A DNA stretch of 5,641 nt from positions 1 to 5,641 of the forward strand of contig JBFKOL010000295.1 in the NCBI GenBank assembly GCA_041628815.1, read 5' to 3'. A program made the position numbers and the translations under genes. Origin of the DNA: JBFKOL01 sp041628815 (GTDB lineage Bacteria > Bacteroidota > Bacteroidia > Chitinophagales > Saprospiraceae). The notes beneath the pieces are model-generated. The model had not been told where the DNA came from. It was given only the letters and a program-made list of their open reading frames with translations, and ran no database searches. Positions within the stretch are counted from its first letter, which is position 1; each line of letters starts with the position of its first letter. Positions 1 to 5,210 of the stretch are shown here, piece after piece.

Positions 1-373
1 CGGAGGCATAGGCCCTGACAGCATAACTAAACCGGTTCTCCAGGTATTGGGGAATGGTAAAAATCTTGTTCTTCAGATAGTAGGGGAGAAAAAATACAGC
101 GAAAAGAATAAGAATAAGTACGGCCATCCACTCATAGCTGTAGACCGAAAATCCGTCTTTGTATCCGGCACCCGCCAGGCCGACCAAACTGTTGCTGGAC
201 ATATTGGAAGCGAACAGGGAAAATCCGATCAACGGCCAGGTGAGCGATCTCCCCGCAAGGAAATAGTCTTCAGCATCTTCGTGTTTGCGACCGAAATAAA
301 ATCCGAGCCAAACGACAAAAATGAGATAGAGCACCACGATCGTGGCGTCGAGTGTGGTCAGGGTGAAATCCAT
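1..373 (-). CDS. Sodium:solute symporter, N-terminal part (cut by window edge)
   Basis: This is the first 124 residues of a membrane transporter of the sodium:solute symporter family (SSS, SGLT-like), which carries a sugar, amino acid or other small solute into the cell with Na+. The reading frame was worked out on the reverse strand from the ATG at 373-371 and is open to the left edge. The segment DYFLAGRSLTWPLIG (residues 36-50) followed by SLFASNMSSNSLVGLAGAGY (52-71) is the family's characteristic first-to-second helix region. Hydrophobic stretches lie at about 11-28, 46-70 and 82-100, as expected for the first three helices. Family members usually have 450-600 residues, so most of the gene is outside the window. 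It lies 46 bases downstream of the dynamin-like gene on the same strand and could be cotranscribed. The substrate cannot be told from this fragment. Confidence 0.9.
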   Translation of the reverse strand, partial: MDFTLTTLDATIVVLYLIFVVWLGFYFGRKHEDAEDYFLAGRSLTWPLIGFSLFASNMSSNSLVGLAGAGYKDGFSVYSYEWMAVLILILFAVFFLPYYLKNKIFTIPQYLENRFSYAVRAYAS

Positions 374-419
374 AGCTATCTCTTAGGCCGCTAAAATAAA
401 AAAATTTAACTGAGCCTTT

Positions 420-2153
420 TCATTGCGAGATGGCTTCGAGTTCAGCATTGAGTCCAACGATTGCTGTCCTCAATCGGTCTAGTCTTTCGGTATATGAGTC
501 TATGGCTTTCTTTTCAACTTCGAGGTGGGTGTCGAACTTTTGAAAATTGTAGTCGATTCTCTCCTTGATGCGGGCAATATAGGCTTTCAAGCTATTGCTA
601 ACATCCGTATTAAAGAGGTTTCTTCCTTTTTCGACTTCCGATTTGAAATCATTGATGATCTTTCTTCTTTTAAAACCGAGAGATATTCCTGCGAACAAAA
701 GTCCTGCAGTTGTCAATACACCCCCTGTAATATCAAAAACCATCCCATTGGTTACAGCTGCCAGGATGACGCCCACGGCGGTAATTCCACTGGCAGCAGC
801 AAGATTCGGGGAGATCGATTCGCTCGCATTGGCGAGCTCCTTGTCGTAAAAGTTTTCGGTATCGTTGAGGAAAGAGGAAAAGGATTGCTGGAGTTCCTTC
901 AGCACATTGGCTCTTTTCTCCGCTATGTCGCTGAATATTTCGTGGTCGTCGCGCAGTACAGTCGTACTGTTACGGATTTTGAGATCCACCATCTTTCCCA
1001 TCTGCTGGATGCTGTCGGCAATATCGACGACACCATCGTTGAGCTTATTTTTCAGCTTGTAGTTAAGGTCGTTTTCCAGGTCCTTTAGCAATTTGTCTAA
1101 CCATTCCTTGGGACTTTCCTTCATACCGAAAGTGGCACCAAAGGACCGCGAAATCATTGGAATAAAACCCAAGCCTCTTTTGATCTCGTCCACTTTTGGA
1201 TGTGTGACCTTTGCATATTCAGCCACCAGGTTTTCAATGAGCACATCGACTTGTTTGGTGGACTTACCGGCATGTTCTTCAAGTGTCGTTATGATGTCTT
1301 CCCTGAAGGTGGAATCCACTTCATATTGCCTTCGCCTCACTTCAAGCCCGGAATCGATCTTGTCGTGAATATTGAGAAGTGTACTGAGGTTGTTTTGCTG
1401 TTTCAGCACTTGTGCCTTTCCTCCCAGTATCTGTTCATTGATATACACTCTGAGCGGTCCGAATCCACTTTTTGCTTTATCACCGGCCTGTTCCTGCTTA
1501 GCGGAGACACAAAATACCTGAGGTTCTTCGATACCCTTTTTTCTTGCGTGGTCCTCTACACCCTTTTTATTGATGGCCAGGTCGTGGTCATCGAGCAGAT
1601 CTTTTTGCTGCAGAACGAAGATTACCTTTTTCCACCACTCGTCGCTGATGTAATCGAAAAATTTCCAGGCTGATTCGCGATAGGGGTTTTTTGCTTCGAA
1701 AACAAATACAATAAGATCTGCCGACGGCACAAAGCGCTCTGTAATCTCCTGGTGGTGTTCGATGATGGTATTGGTACCTGGTGTGTCAACGATGGCAATT
1801 TCCTTGAGAATTTCTACCGGCTGGTACAGCTTCTTAAGATATTGATTGACAATGATCTCACTTTCTTCTTCAGCGTACAGTATTTGCTGTATGGTGTCGG
1901 TCATGGGTGAAGGAGCCACCCGGCAGATATCCTTTTCACTTTCCAGCAGCGCGTTGATAAAACTGCTTTTTCCTGCCTTTACCTCGCCGACGATGACAAA
2001 GAGATAGGGGTCTTCAATGTGTTGCCGGATATCGCTGCTCGTTTCAATCAACTGCTCATGACCTATGTCTTCGGTCAACTCGACAAACCCTGACGCCAAT
2101 GCTGTGACCTCAGATTTGATATGTTCGATTTGATCATTTTTGGAGACCCTCAT
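420..2153 (-). CDS. Bacterial dynamin-like GTPase
   Basis: A 577-residue dynamin-family GTPase, expected to bind and remodel the inner membrane in a GTP-dependent way. Using the ATG at 2153, the G1 P-loop GEVKAGKSS is at residues 56-64, a G2 threonine is near 85-87 (PMTDT), the G3 motif DTPG is at 123-126, a G4-like QQKD at 182-185 and a G5-like VSAK at 216-219. A long helical stalk follows. Two adjacent hydrophobic segments (about 450-471 and 475-494), split by a short polar turn and ended by KRRK, look like the membrane-inserting paddle of bacterial dynamins. A helical, charged C-terminus follows. The frame could start five codons earlier at a TTG (2168), but the ATG is preferred. The start overlaps the wbqC end by 20 bases, which suggests translational coupling. 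G4 has Gln where N/TKxD is usual. The physiological role is unknown; membrane repair, vesiculation and phage defence have been proposed for other bacterial dynamins. Confidence 0.9.
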   Translation of the reverse strand: MRVSKNDQIEHIKSEVTALASGFVELTEDIGHEQLIETSSDIRQHIEDPYLFVIVGEVKAGKSSFINALLESEKDICRVAPSPMTDTIQQILYAEEESEIIVNQYLKKLYQPVEILKEIAIVDTPGTNTIIEHHQEITERFVPSADLIVFVFEAKNPYRESAWKFFDYISDEWWKKVIFVLQQKDLLDDHDLAINKKGVEDHARKKGIEEPQVFCVSAKQEQAGDKAKSGFGPLRVYINEQILGGKAQVLKQQNNLSTLLNIHDKIDSGLEVRRRQYEVDSTFREDIITTLEEHAGKSTKQVDVLIENLVAEYAKVTHPKVDEIKRGLGFIPMISRSFGATFGMKESPKEWLDKLLKDLENDLNYKLKNKLNDGVVDIADSIQQMGKMVDLKIRNSTTVLRDDHEIFSDIAEKRANVLKELQQSFSSFLNDTENFYDKELANASESISPNLAAASGITAVGVILAAVTNGMVFDITGGVLTTAGLLFAGISLGFKRRKIINDFKSEVEKGRNLFNTDVSNSLKAYIARIKERIDYNFQKFDTHLEVEKKAIDSYTERLDRLRTAIVGLNAELEAISQ

Positions 2154-2781
2154 TACACATAGTTTCAAGAGCCCGTTGAAGTACTATGATGGATTCTGGC
2201 CCGGCACAGAACAACAGGTCTATTATACTCAAATGTGGAATGAAGGTATTTGTTTCATCAAAAACATGGACATATTCGAAGGAATAATTACAAAGATCGG
2301 ATACTTCCACGGGCCTTATGCAGTTGCGAAGATCGACAAGACCTGTTCCCACCTCGTCGACGAATTCGGTCGTAAATGCATGTTGAATGGGTAATTCCAT
2401 TTTTGAAACGGACCACTCGAAGAGTGCCTTGTTCAATGTAAAAAGATATGTTTGGTGTTGTTGGAATACCGAAATCAATTCATCAGCGTAAAACGAAAAG
2501 TAAGGCGATCGACCGTAGCATGCCTTCAATTTATTGCGAAAGTCACGCAACCAGTCGCAGTCATTCGCGATGGCCACCTTCGTGATCGGTTGTTGCTCAT
2601 TTTTCCCTTTTTTCAAAGGGATGCTAAAAAGTACCGGACCGTTCGGCCCCATCAAGTGGATGCGGTTGCGAAAGGAGCGTTTCTGGTAGTTTTCGAACTG
2701 TTCAAAAAGAATCTTTTTATGCAATATGCCCTTGGTGTAAACACAAAGGGGAGGCAAACATTGCAGTTCAATCAAAAACAT
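2134..2781 (-). CDS. WbqC-family protein
   Basis: A 215-residue protein of the WbqC-like family, named after a gene in an O-antigen cluster; its biochemical role is not established. Family features are clear: an N-terminal strand ending in LPP (9-11), the signature ENYQKRSFRNR (30-40), NGPVLFSIPL (47-56), a W-containing stretch followed by ACYGRSPYFSFYADEL (87-102), and a C-terminal PHLSIIDLLFCAGPES (182-197). There is no signal peptide or membrane helix, so it is probably cytoplasmic. The ATG at 2781 fits the usual family N-terminus, although the frame extends two codons to a TTG at 2787. It is the first gene of a probable minus-strand transcript, and its last 20 bases are also the start of the dynamin-like gene. 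In many Bacteroidota wbqC-like genes sit by the signal peptidase gene lepB; here the neighbour on the other side is a divergent glycosyltransferase, which agrees with a polysaccharide role. Confidence 0.88.
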   Translation of the reverse strand: MFLIELQCLPPLCVYTKGILHKKILFEQFENYQKRSFRNRIHLMGPNGPVLFSIPLKKGKNEQQPITKVAIANDCDWLRDFRNKLKACYGRSPYFSFYADELISVFQQHQTYLFTLNKALFEWSVSKMELPIQHAFTTEFVDEVGTGLVDLRNCIRPVEVSDLCNYSFEYVHVFDETNTFIPHLSIIDLLFCAGPESIIVLQRALETMCNEGLQK

Positions 2782-2877
2782 GTACAATAATATGTGCTCT
2801 TGAGGAGAAAAGAAGGGCTTTCGGCAGGCAAAGACAGAGGTGATGCCGATCTTTGGTTTGAATTGCTGTGATTTCCC
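2782..2877. other. Divergent intergenic gap between wbqC and the glycosyltransferase
   Basis: These 96 bases should carry the promoters of both the leftward wbqC-dynamin transcript and the rightward glycosyltransferase. I do not see a full TTTG/TAnnTTTG promoter on either strand, nor a convincing operator or hairpin. Neither flanking start has a clear Shine-Dalgarno sequence. Confidence 0.5.
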
Positions 2878-4164
2878 ATGTCAGGATATTGTGAGAGCTA
2901 CATTTTCAGGCGAATACCATTGCGCCTGATCCCCGATTCCCACACCAAAAATAGTCGTACAGTAGTGATCATTCCTGCTGCAGAAGAAGAACAACTTCTA
3001 TTACCGTTGCAATCGCTCCTGGATAATCGCGACTTTGAAGGCCCGGTAGATTGCATAGTACTGATCAATGAGCCGGAAAATGCAACGCAGGATGTACGTA
3101 ATTTGAACCTTGCCGCTTACAAGAAGGCTTGTACATTTTCCGAGGAATATTCAGATAGATCCATCCGGTTTCACATTGTGTACGTTCGAAAAATACCGGT
3201 AAAACTTGCAGGTGTGGGCCTAGCCCGAAAAATAGCCATGGATGAAGCTTGTTCGATTCTCGAAGATAGATCCGGAGGTATGGAATTACCGATTTGTTCA
3301 TTGGATGCTGACTGTGAAGTATCACCAAATTATTTGTGCACCATACAAGGGTTGTTCACGAGACAAAACCGGATGGACCTTCTCAACATGTATTTCGAGC
3401 ACCGATGGAGTTCGCCACAGGAAAGGGAGGCCATTCTCCAATATGAATTACATCTCCGTTATTATATTCAGATGCAAAGAAAGGTTGGTTTACCCTTTGC
3501 TTATCACACCGTAGGCAGCTCTTTTGCCGTCCGGAAAGGTGCCTACCGGCGTATGGGAGGTATGAATACCCGCAAGGCAGGTGAAGACTTCTATTTTATT
3601 CACAAATTCACCAAGCGAAACTCTGTCGCAGAGACGTCCAAAGCCATCGTTTTCCCTGCTGCACGCCCTTCCCTCCGGACACCTTTTGGTACGGGCCGTG
3701 CTGTGTCACAGATCATGTCAGGGGGGGGTGTTTTCCTTACCTATCACCCGGAATGTTTTAAAATACTGAAACAATTCATTGCCCGTATACCGGACTTTTG
3801 GCGTTGGCCGGACGTGCAGACGACCATAGATGGTCTATCACCTGTGCTAAAAAATTATCTCGATTCTAAAAATTTTGCCCAGGTCTTGACCCGGTTAAAG
3901 TCCAATTCGACCAACCCCCTCACTTTTTCGAAAGCCTTGTTTCAATGGTTTGACGCATTTCGCCTGGTGAAATTCTTGCATTATGCAAGGGATCATGGAT
4001 ATCCAACTATAGAAGTATCAGAGGCAATCCAACTTTCCGGACTTTGTGAAGGTCTGCCGGAAAATTCTTCTGCTTCTGCTTTGCTCGGGTGTTTGAGGCA
4101 AAAGGACCGGAATTCTTCCTATAACGGTCTCAATGTAATGCAGGCTTTATGGGAAGGTCGTTGA
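2878..4164 (+). CDS. Family 2 (GT-A) glycosyltransferase
   Basis: A 428-residue glycosyltransferase of the GT-A fold, family 2 type, which would transfer a sugar from a nucleotide-sugar donor to a glycan or lipid acceptor. The N-terminal strand TVVIIPAAEEE (28-38) is the usual nucleotide-binding start. SLDADCEVSP (141-150) holds the metal-binding DxD motif (D143, D145), and AGEDFYFIHKF (234-244) holds the conserved ED pair near the acceptor site. A further conserved-looking patch, RPSLRTPFGTGRAV, is at 263-276. The remaining ~150 residues are of unknown function. There are no membrane helices, so it is likely soluble or peripheral. ATG 2878 is the first start in frame and leaves 27 residues before the core strand. 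A run of eight Gs lies in codons 282-284. It diverges from wbqC, and its last 35 bases overlap the miaE end. Donor and acceptor cannot be predicted. Confidence 0.88.
   Translation: MSGYCESYIFRRIPLRLIPDSHTKNSRTVVIIPAAEEEQLLLPLQSLLDNRDFEGPVDCIVLINEPENATQDVRNLNLAAYKKACTFSEEYSDRSIRFHIVYVRKIPVKLAGVGLARKIAMDEACSILEDRSGGMELPICSLDADCEVSPNYLCTIQGLFTRQNRMDLLNMYFEHRWSSPQEREAILQYELHLRYYIQMQRKVGLPFAYHTVGSSFAVRKGAYRRMGGMNTRKAGEDFYFIHKFTKRNSVAETSKAIVFPAARPSLRTPFGTGRAVSQIMSGGGVFLTYHPECFKILKQFIARIPDFWRWPDVQTTIDGLSPVLKNYLDSKNFAQVLTRLKSNSTNPLTFSKALFQWFDAFRLVKFLHYARDHGYPTIEVSEAIQLSGLCEGLPENSSASALLGCLRQKDRNSSYNGLNVMQALWEGR
3721..3728 (+). repeat. G8 homopolymer inside the glycosyltransferase
   Basis: Eight consecutive Gs encode part of SGGGV (residues 281-285). 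The frame is open across it as read. Losing one G brings a stop at 3767-3769 and gaining one leads to a TAA about 14 codons after the tract, so either slip would remove roughly the last 130 residues while leaving the GT-A core motifs. Confidence 0.9.
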
Positions 4165-4714
4165 TTACTTCTGCTTCTTGTGTCATCCACCAATCAAGTC
4201 TTTCATACACGTTTTCAGGAGCGAAATAATTCAAAGCCATCTTGACAAAAATGTGGCCGTGTTTGGCTTCTGATGTCCAAAGCATTTTATAGAATGATTT
4301 CAATTCAGCATCTTCAAGCGCATCGGCTACGAGCCTAAACCTTTCCGCACCCCTGGTTTCGAGTGCGGATGCGATCAACAACCTGTCGAGGAATCGCTCT
4401 TCCCTCCCGGAATGGCATTTTTTGATAAGTTTGCTTACATACGGGTCTTCTCCAATAGAATGCCTGAGGGATATACCTCGTCGGGCCATAATTTGATAAA
4501 CCTGTTGAAAATGTTCCAGTTCCTCGATTCCGGTTTCGATCAATTCCGGAATGATCTCGGTACGATCGGGGTATTTCGCTACAAAACTCATGGCCATGGC
4601 AGAAGCCTTTCGTTCACAATCTGCATGGTCCTGAAGGAATGCGTCAAAGTCGCCCATTACCGCCTCTAACCATTCCTTTTTACTTGCTATTTTGAGATCG
4701 AGGTTTGCTTTCAT
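4130..4714 (-). CDS. miaE: tRNA 2-methylthio-N6-isopentenyladenosine-37 hydroxylase MiaE
   Basis: A 194-residue MiaE, a ferritin-like non-haem diiron monooxygenase that hydroxylates the isopentenyl group of ms2i6A at tRNA position 37 to ms2io6A using O2. The diiron ligand pattern is complete: E34 (in DCERKASAM), E65 and H68 (in EELEHFQQV), E119 (in ETRGAERF) and E149 and H152 (in SEAKHGH). It is shorter than the enterobacterial enzyme (around 250-270 residues) but has all ligands and looks like the compact form. The ATG at 4714 lies just before the conserved N-terminal helices. It has no Shine-Dalgarno of its own; a short leader ORF ends two bases before this ATG. The 3' end overlaps the convergent glycosyltransferase by 35 bases. 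The companion enzymes for making ms2i6A (MiaA, MiaB) are not in the window. Confidence 0.93.
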   Translation of the reverse strand: MKANLDLKIASKKEWLEAVMGDFDAFLQDHADCERKASAMAMSFVAKYPDRTEIIPELIETGIEELEHFQQVYQIMARRGISLRHSIGEDPYVSKLIKKCHSGREERFLDRLLIASALETRGAERFRLVADALEDAELKSFYKMLWTSEAKHGHIFVKMALNYFAPENVYERLDWWMTQEAEVINDLPIKPALH

Positions 4715-4716
4715 GG

Positions 4717-4788
4717 TTACTTGTTATACTGTTGTCCTGTTGTCCTGTTGTCCTGTTGCCCTGTTGCCCTGTTGCCCGGCTGTCTCAT
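4717..4788 (-). CDS. Putative 23-residue leader ORF upstream of miaE
   Basis: The ATG at 4788-4786 is preceded by AAGGA at a 7-base spacing and opens a 23-codon frame ending in TAA at 4719-4717, with two bases (CC) between this stop and the miaE ATG. Most of the peptide is encoded by the 8-bp repeat, giving a polar sequence rich in Gln, Asn, Thr, Gly and Arg. Such a stop-start arrangement is typical of translational coupling, and miaE itself lacks a ribosome site. The peptide resembles nothing I know and is probably of no importance itself. The ORF could also be a chance product of a stop-free repeat. Confidence 0.4.
   Translation of the reverse strand: MRQPGNRATGQQDNRTTGQQYNK
4729..4776 (-). 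repeat. Six tandem 8-bp units in the miaE leader
   Basis: On the plus strand the unit is CTGTTGYC: three copies of CTGTTGTC (4729-4752) followed by three of CTGTTGCC (4753-4776), without interruption. A degenerate seventh unit, CGGCTGTC, follows at 4777-4784. On the miaE mRNA the units read GGCAACAG x3 then GACAACAG x3. The array ends 15 bases from the miaE start codon. Two uniform blocks suggest a point change followed by separate expansion. Confidence 0.97.
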
Positions 4789-4795
4789 CTTTAAT

Positions 4796-4800
4796 TCCTT
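4796..4800 (-). promoter_or_regulatory. Ribosome binding site of the miaE leader ORF
   Basis: AAGGA on the minus strand, 7 bases before the leader ATG at 4788. It stands out because most other starts in the window have no such motif, as is common in Bacteroidota. It is the reason the leader ORF is taken seriously. Confidence 0.5.
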
Positions 4801-4882
4801 GAATCAATAAAACAACTTAAACGTTTTATAGCAATCAAACGCAGTAATCTTACGCTGATGACTTAAACTCGAAAGTCAGGTT

Positions 4883-4918
4883 ACCTAAACTACTTAAACG
4901 AATTAAACATCTTAAACT
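4883..4918 (+). repeat. Four 9-bp ACTTAAAC-type tandem units
   Basis: The units ACCTAAACT, ACTTAAACG, AATTAAACA and TCTTAAACT follow each other at an exact 9-base period. Two further exact ACTTAAAC copies lie upstream at 4815-4822 and 4861-4868. The array ends 11 bases before the TTTG element of the plus-strand promoter. It may be a cluster of regulator sites, or a low-complexity intergenic repeat with no regulatory job. Confidence 0.75.
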
Positions 4919-4929
4919 AAATCTTAATA

Positions 4930-4959
4930 TTTGGCACGATGATTGCCTATATAAGTTTG
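4930..4959 (+). promoter_or_regulatory. Plus-strand promoter matching both sigma-54 and Bacteroidota vegetative consensus
   Basis: TGGCACGATGATTGC (4932-4946) fits the sigma-54 -24/-12 consensus TGGCAC-N5-TTGC, with the invariant GG (4933-4934) and GC (4945-4946) exactly ten bases apart. In the same place, TTTG (4930-4933), an 18-base spacer and TAAGTTTG (4952-4959) fit the Bacteroidota primary-sigma pattern TTTG/TAnnTTTG. Predicted starts are near 4957 (sigma-54) or 4966 (vegetative). No protein gene follows on this strand before the hairpin at 4999-5032. Confidence 0.6.
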
Positions 4960-5032
4960 TTCGTTTTCATCTTAAGAAAATTAGTTAATAAGGTTACGAA
5001 AAGTGTTTGCAAAAGTGTAAACACTTTTTTTT
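4957..5032 (+). ncRNA. Candidate small RNA, about 65-75 nt
   Basis: The segment runs from the predicted promoter start (about 4957-4966) to the end of the T tract at 5032. It contains no ATG on the plus strand, is strongly AU-rich, and ends in a 10-bp hairpin followed by Ts, which is the outline of a free-standing small RNA gene. It resembles no RNA family I recognise. Both ends are predictions; the promoter and the hairpin are the only evidence. Confidence 0.4.
4999..5032 (+). terminator. Hairpin with T8 tract, possibly bidirectional
   Basis: AAAAGTGTTT (4999-5008) pairs perfectly with AAACACTTTT (5019-5028) around a 10-base loop, and eight Ts run from 5025 to 5032. The stem is AT-rich, so weaker than typical terminators. 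The loop contains a second copy of AAAAGTGT (5011-5018), which can pair with the same right arm as a shorter hairpin. On the minus strand the stem directly follows the TAA of the 44-residue gene, so it may end that transcript as well, though with only four Ts there. Confidence 0.55.
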
Positions 5033-5165
5033 ATAGGGTCCTGAGGAATGCCAGGTACGCCAACAGGATAAAGAGAAGGGTCAATACGATGGCAATCAGG
5101 ACAAAATTTTTCTCTGACTTCCTATTTTTTCTGGCTAGGCGACGCTTTCTTCTGGATTGTGACAT
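5031..5165 (-). CDS. Small basic single-pass membrane protein (hypothetical)
   Basis: A 44-codon frame from ATG 5165 to TAA 5031. The first 19 residues are very basic (MSQSRRKRRLARKNRKSEK), followed by about 20 strongly hydrophobic residues (FVLIAIVLTLLFILLAYLAF) and a short tail ending RTL. This is the layout of a single-pass inner-membrane protein with its positive N-terminus in the cytoplasm. I do not recognise the family. It lies 45 bases downstream of the helicase stop on the same strand and is followed at once by a hairpin, which fits the last gene of a two-gene transcript. There is no strong ribosome site. A longer plus-strand frame overlaps it but is less convincing. The sharp basic-then-hydrophobic division is the main argument that this one is real. 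Confidence 0.6.
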   Translation of the reverse strand: MSQSRRKRRLARKNRKSEKNFVLIAIVLTLLFILLAYLAFLRTL

Positions 5166-5210
5166 AAGTCCAAGTTCTTGTACTGATCTAATATAAAAAA
5201 TACCCGGATT

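Larger units (their letters stand above)
4715..5030. other. Regulatory intergenic region between miaE and the 44-residue gene
   Basis: These 316 bases contain no conventional gene. From left to right they hold a leader ORF with an 8-bp tandem repeat (miaE side, minus strand), scattered and tandem ACTTAAAC-type repeats, a plus-strand promoter, and a hairpin with a T tract. Outside the repeat the DNA is clearly AT-rich. I found no convincing minus-strand promoter for miaE, although one must lie in or beyond this region. Confidence 0.8.

Noticed and set aside
47..394. Plus-strand 115-residue frame at the left edge
   Set aside because: It lies opposite the symporter N-terminus, whose protein is clearly recognisable. 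The plus-strand product has no family features.
374..419. Possible terminator between the dynamin-like gene and the symporter
   Set aside because: There is a T-rich run on the minus strand but only a 4-bp potential stem around it, too weak to call.
525..1088. Plus-strand 187-residue frame, and other plus-strand frames through 595-1673
   Set aside because: They are antisense to the dynamin-like gene, whose GTPase motifs and membrane segments establish the coding strand.
2140..2790. Plus-strand frames of 84 and 112 residues opposite wbqC
   Set aside because: The minus-strand frame carries the WbqC signature motifs, so these are shadows.
3065..3769. Three short frames inside the glycosyltransferase region
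   Set aside because: The 428-residue frame has the DxD and ED motifs in order and is uninterrupted. The others show no family features.
4412..4669. Plus-strand 85-residue frame opposite miaE
   Set aside because: miaE has the full set of diiron ligands on the minus strand.
4729..4776. 8-bp repeat considered as a CRISPR or an attachment site
   Set aside because: Units are 8 bases with no spacers, and no integrase or cas gene is near.
4789..4998. Minus-strand promoter for miaE
   Set aside because: Several TTTAAG and TTTG words occur in the repeats, but none form a properly spaced TTTG/TAnnTTTG pair.
4939..5196. Plus-strand 85-residue frame after the promoter
   Set aside because: Its ATG lies inside the -12 region of the only visible promoter, upstream of both predicted transcription starts. 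The frame crosses the hairpin and T tract, and its second half is antisense to the more convincing 44-residue gene.
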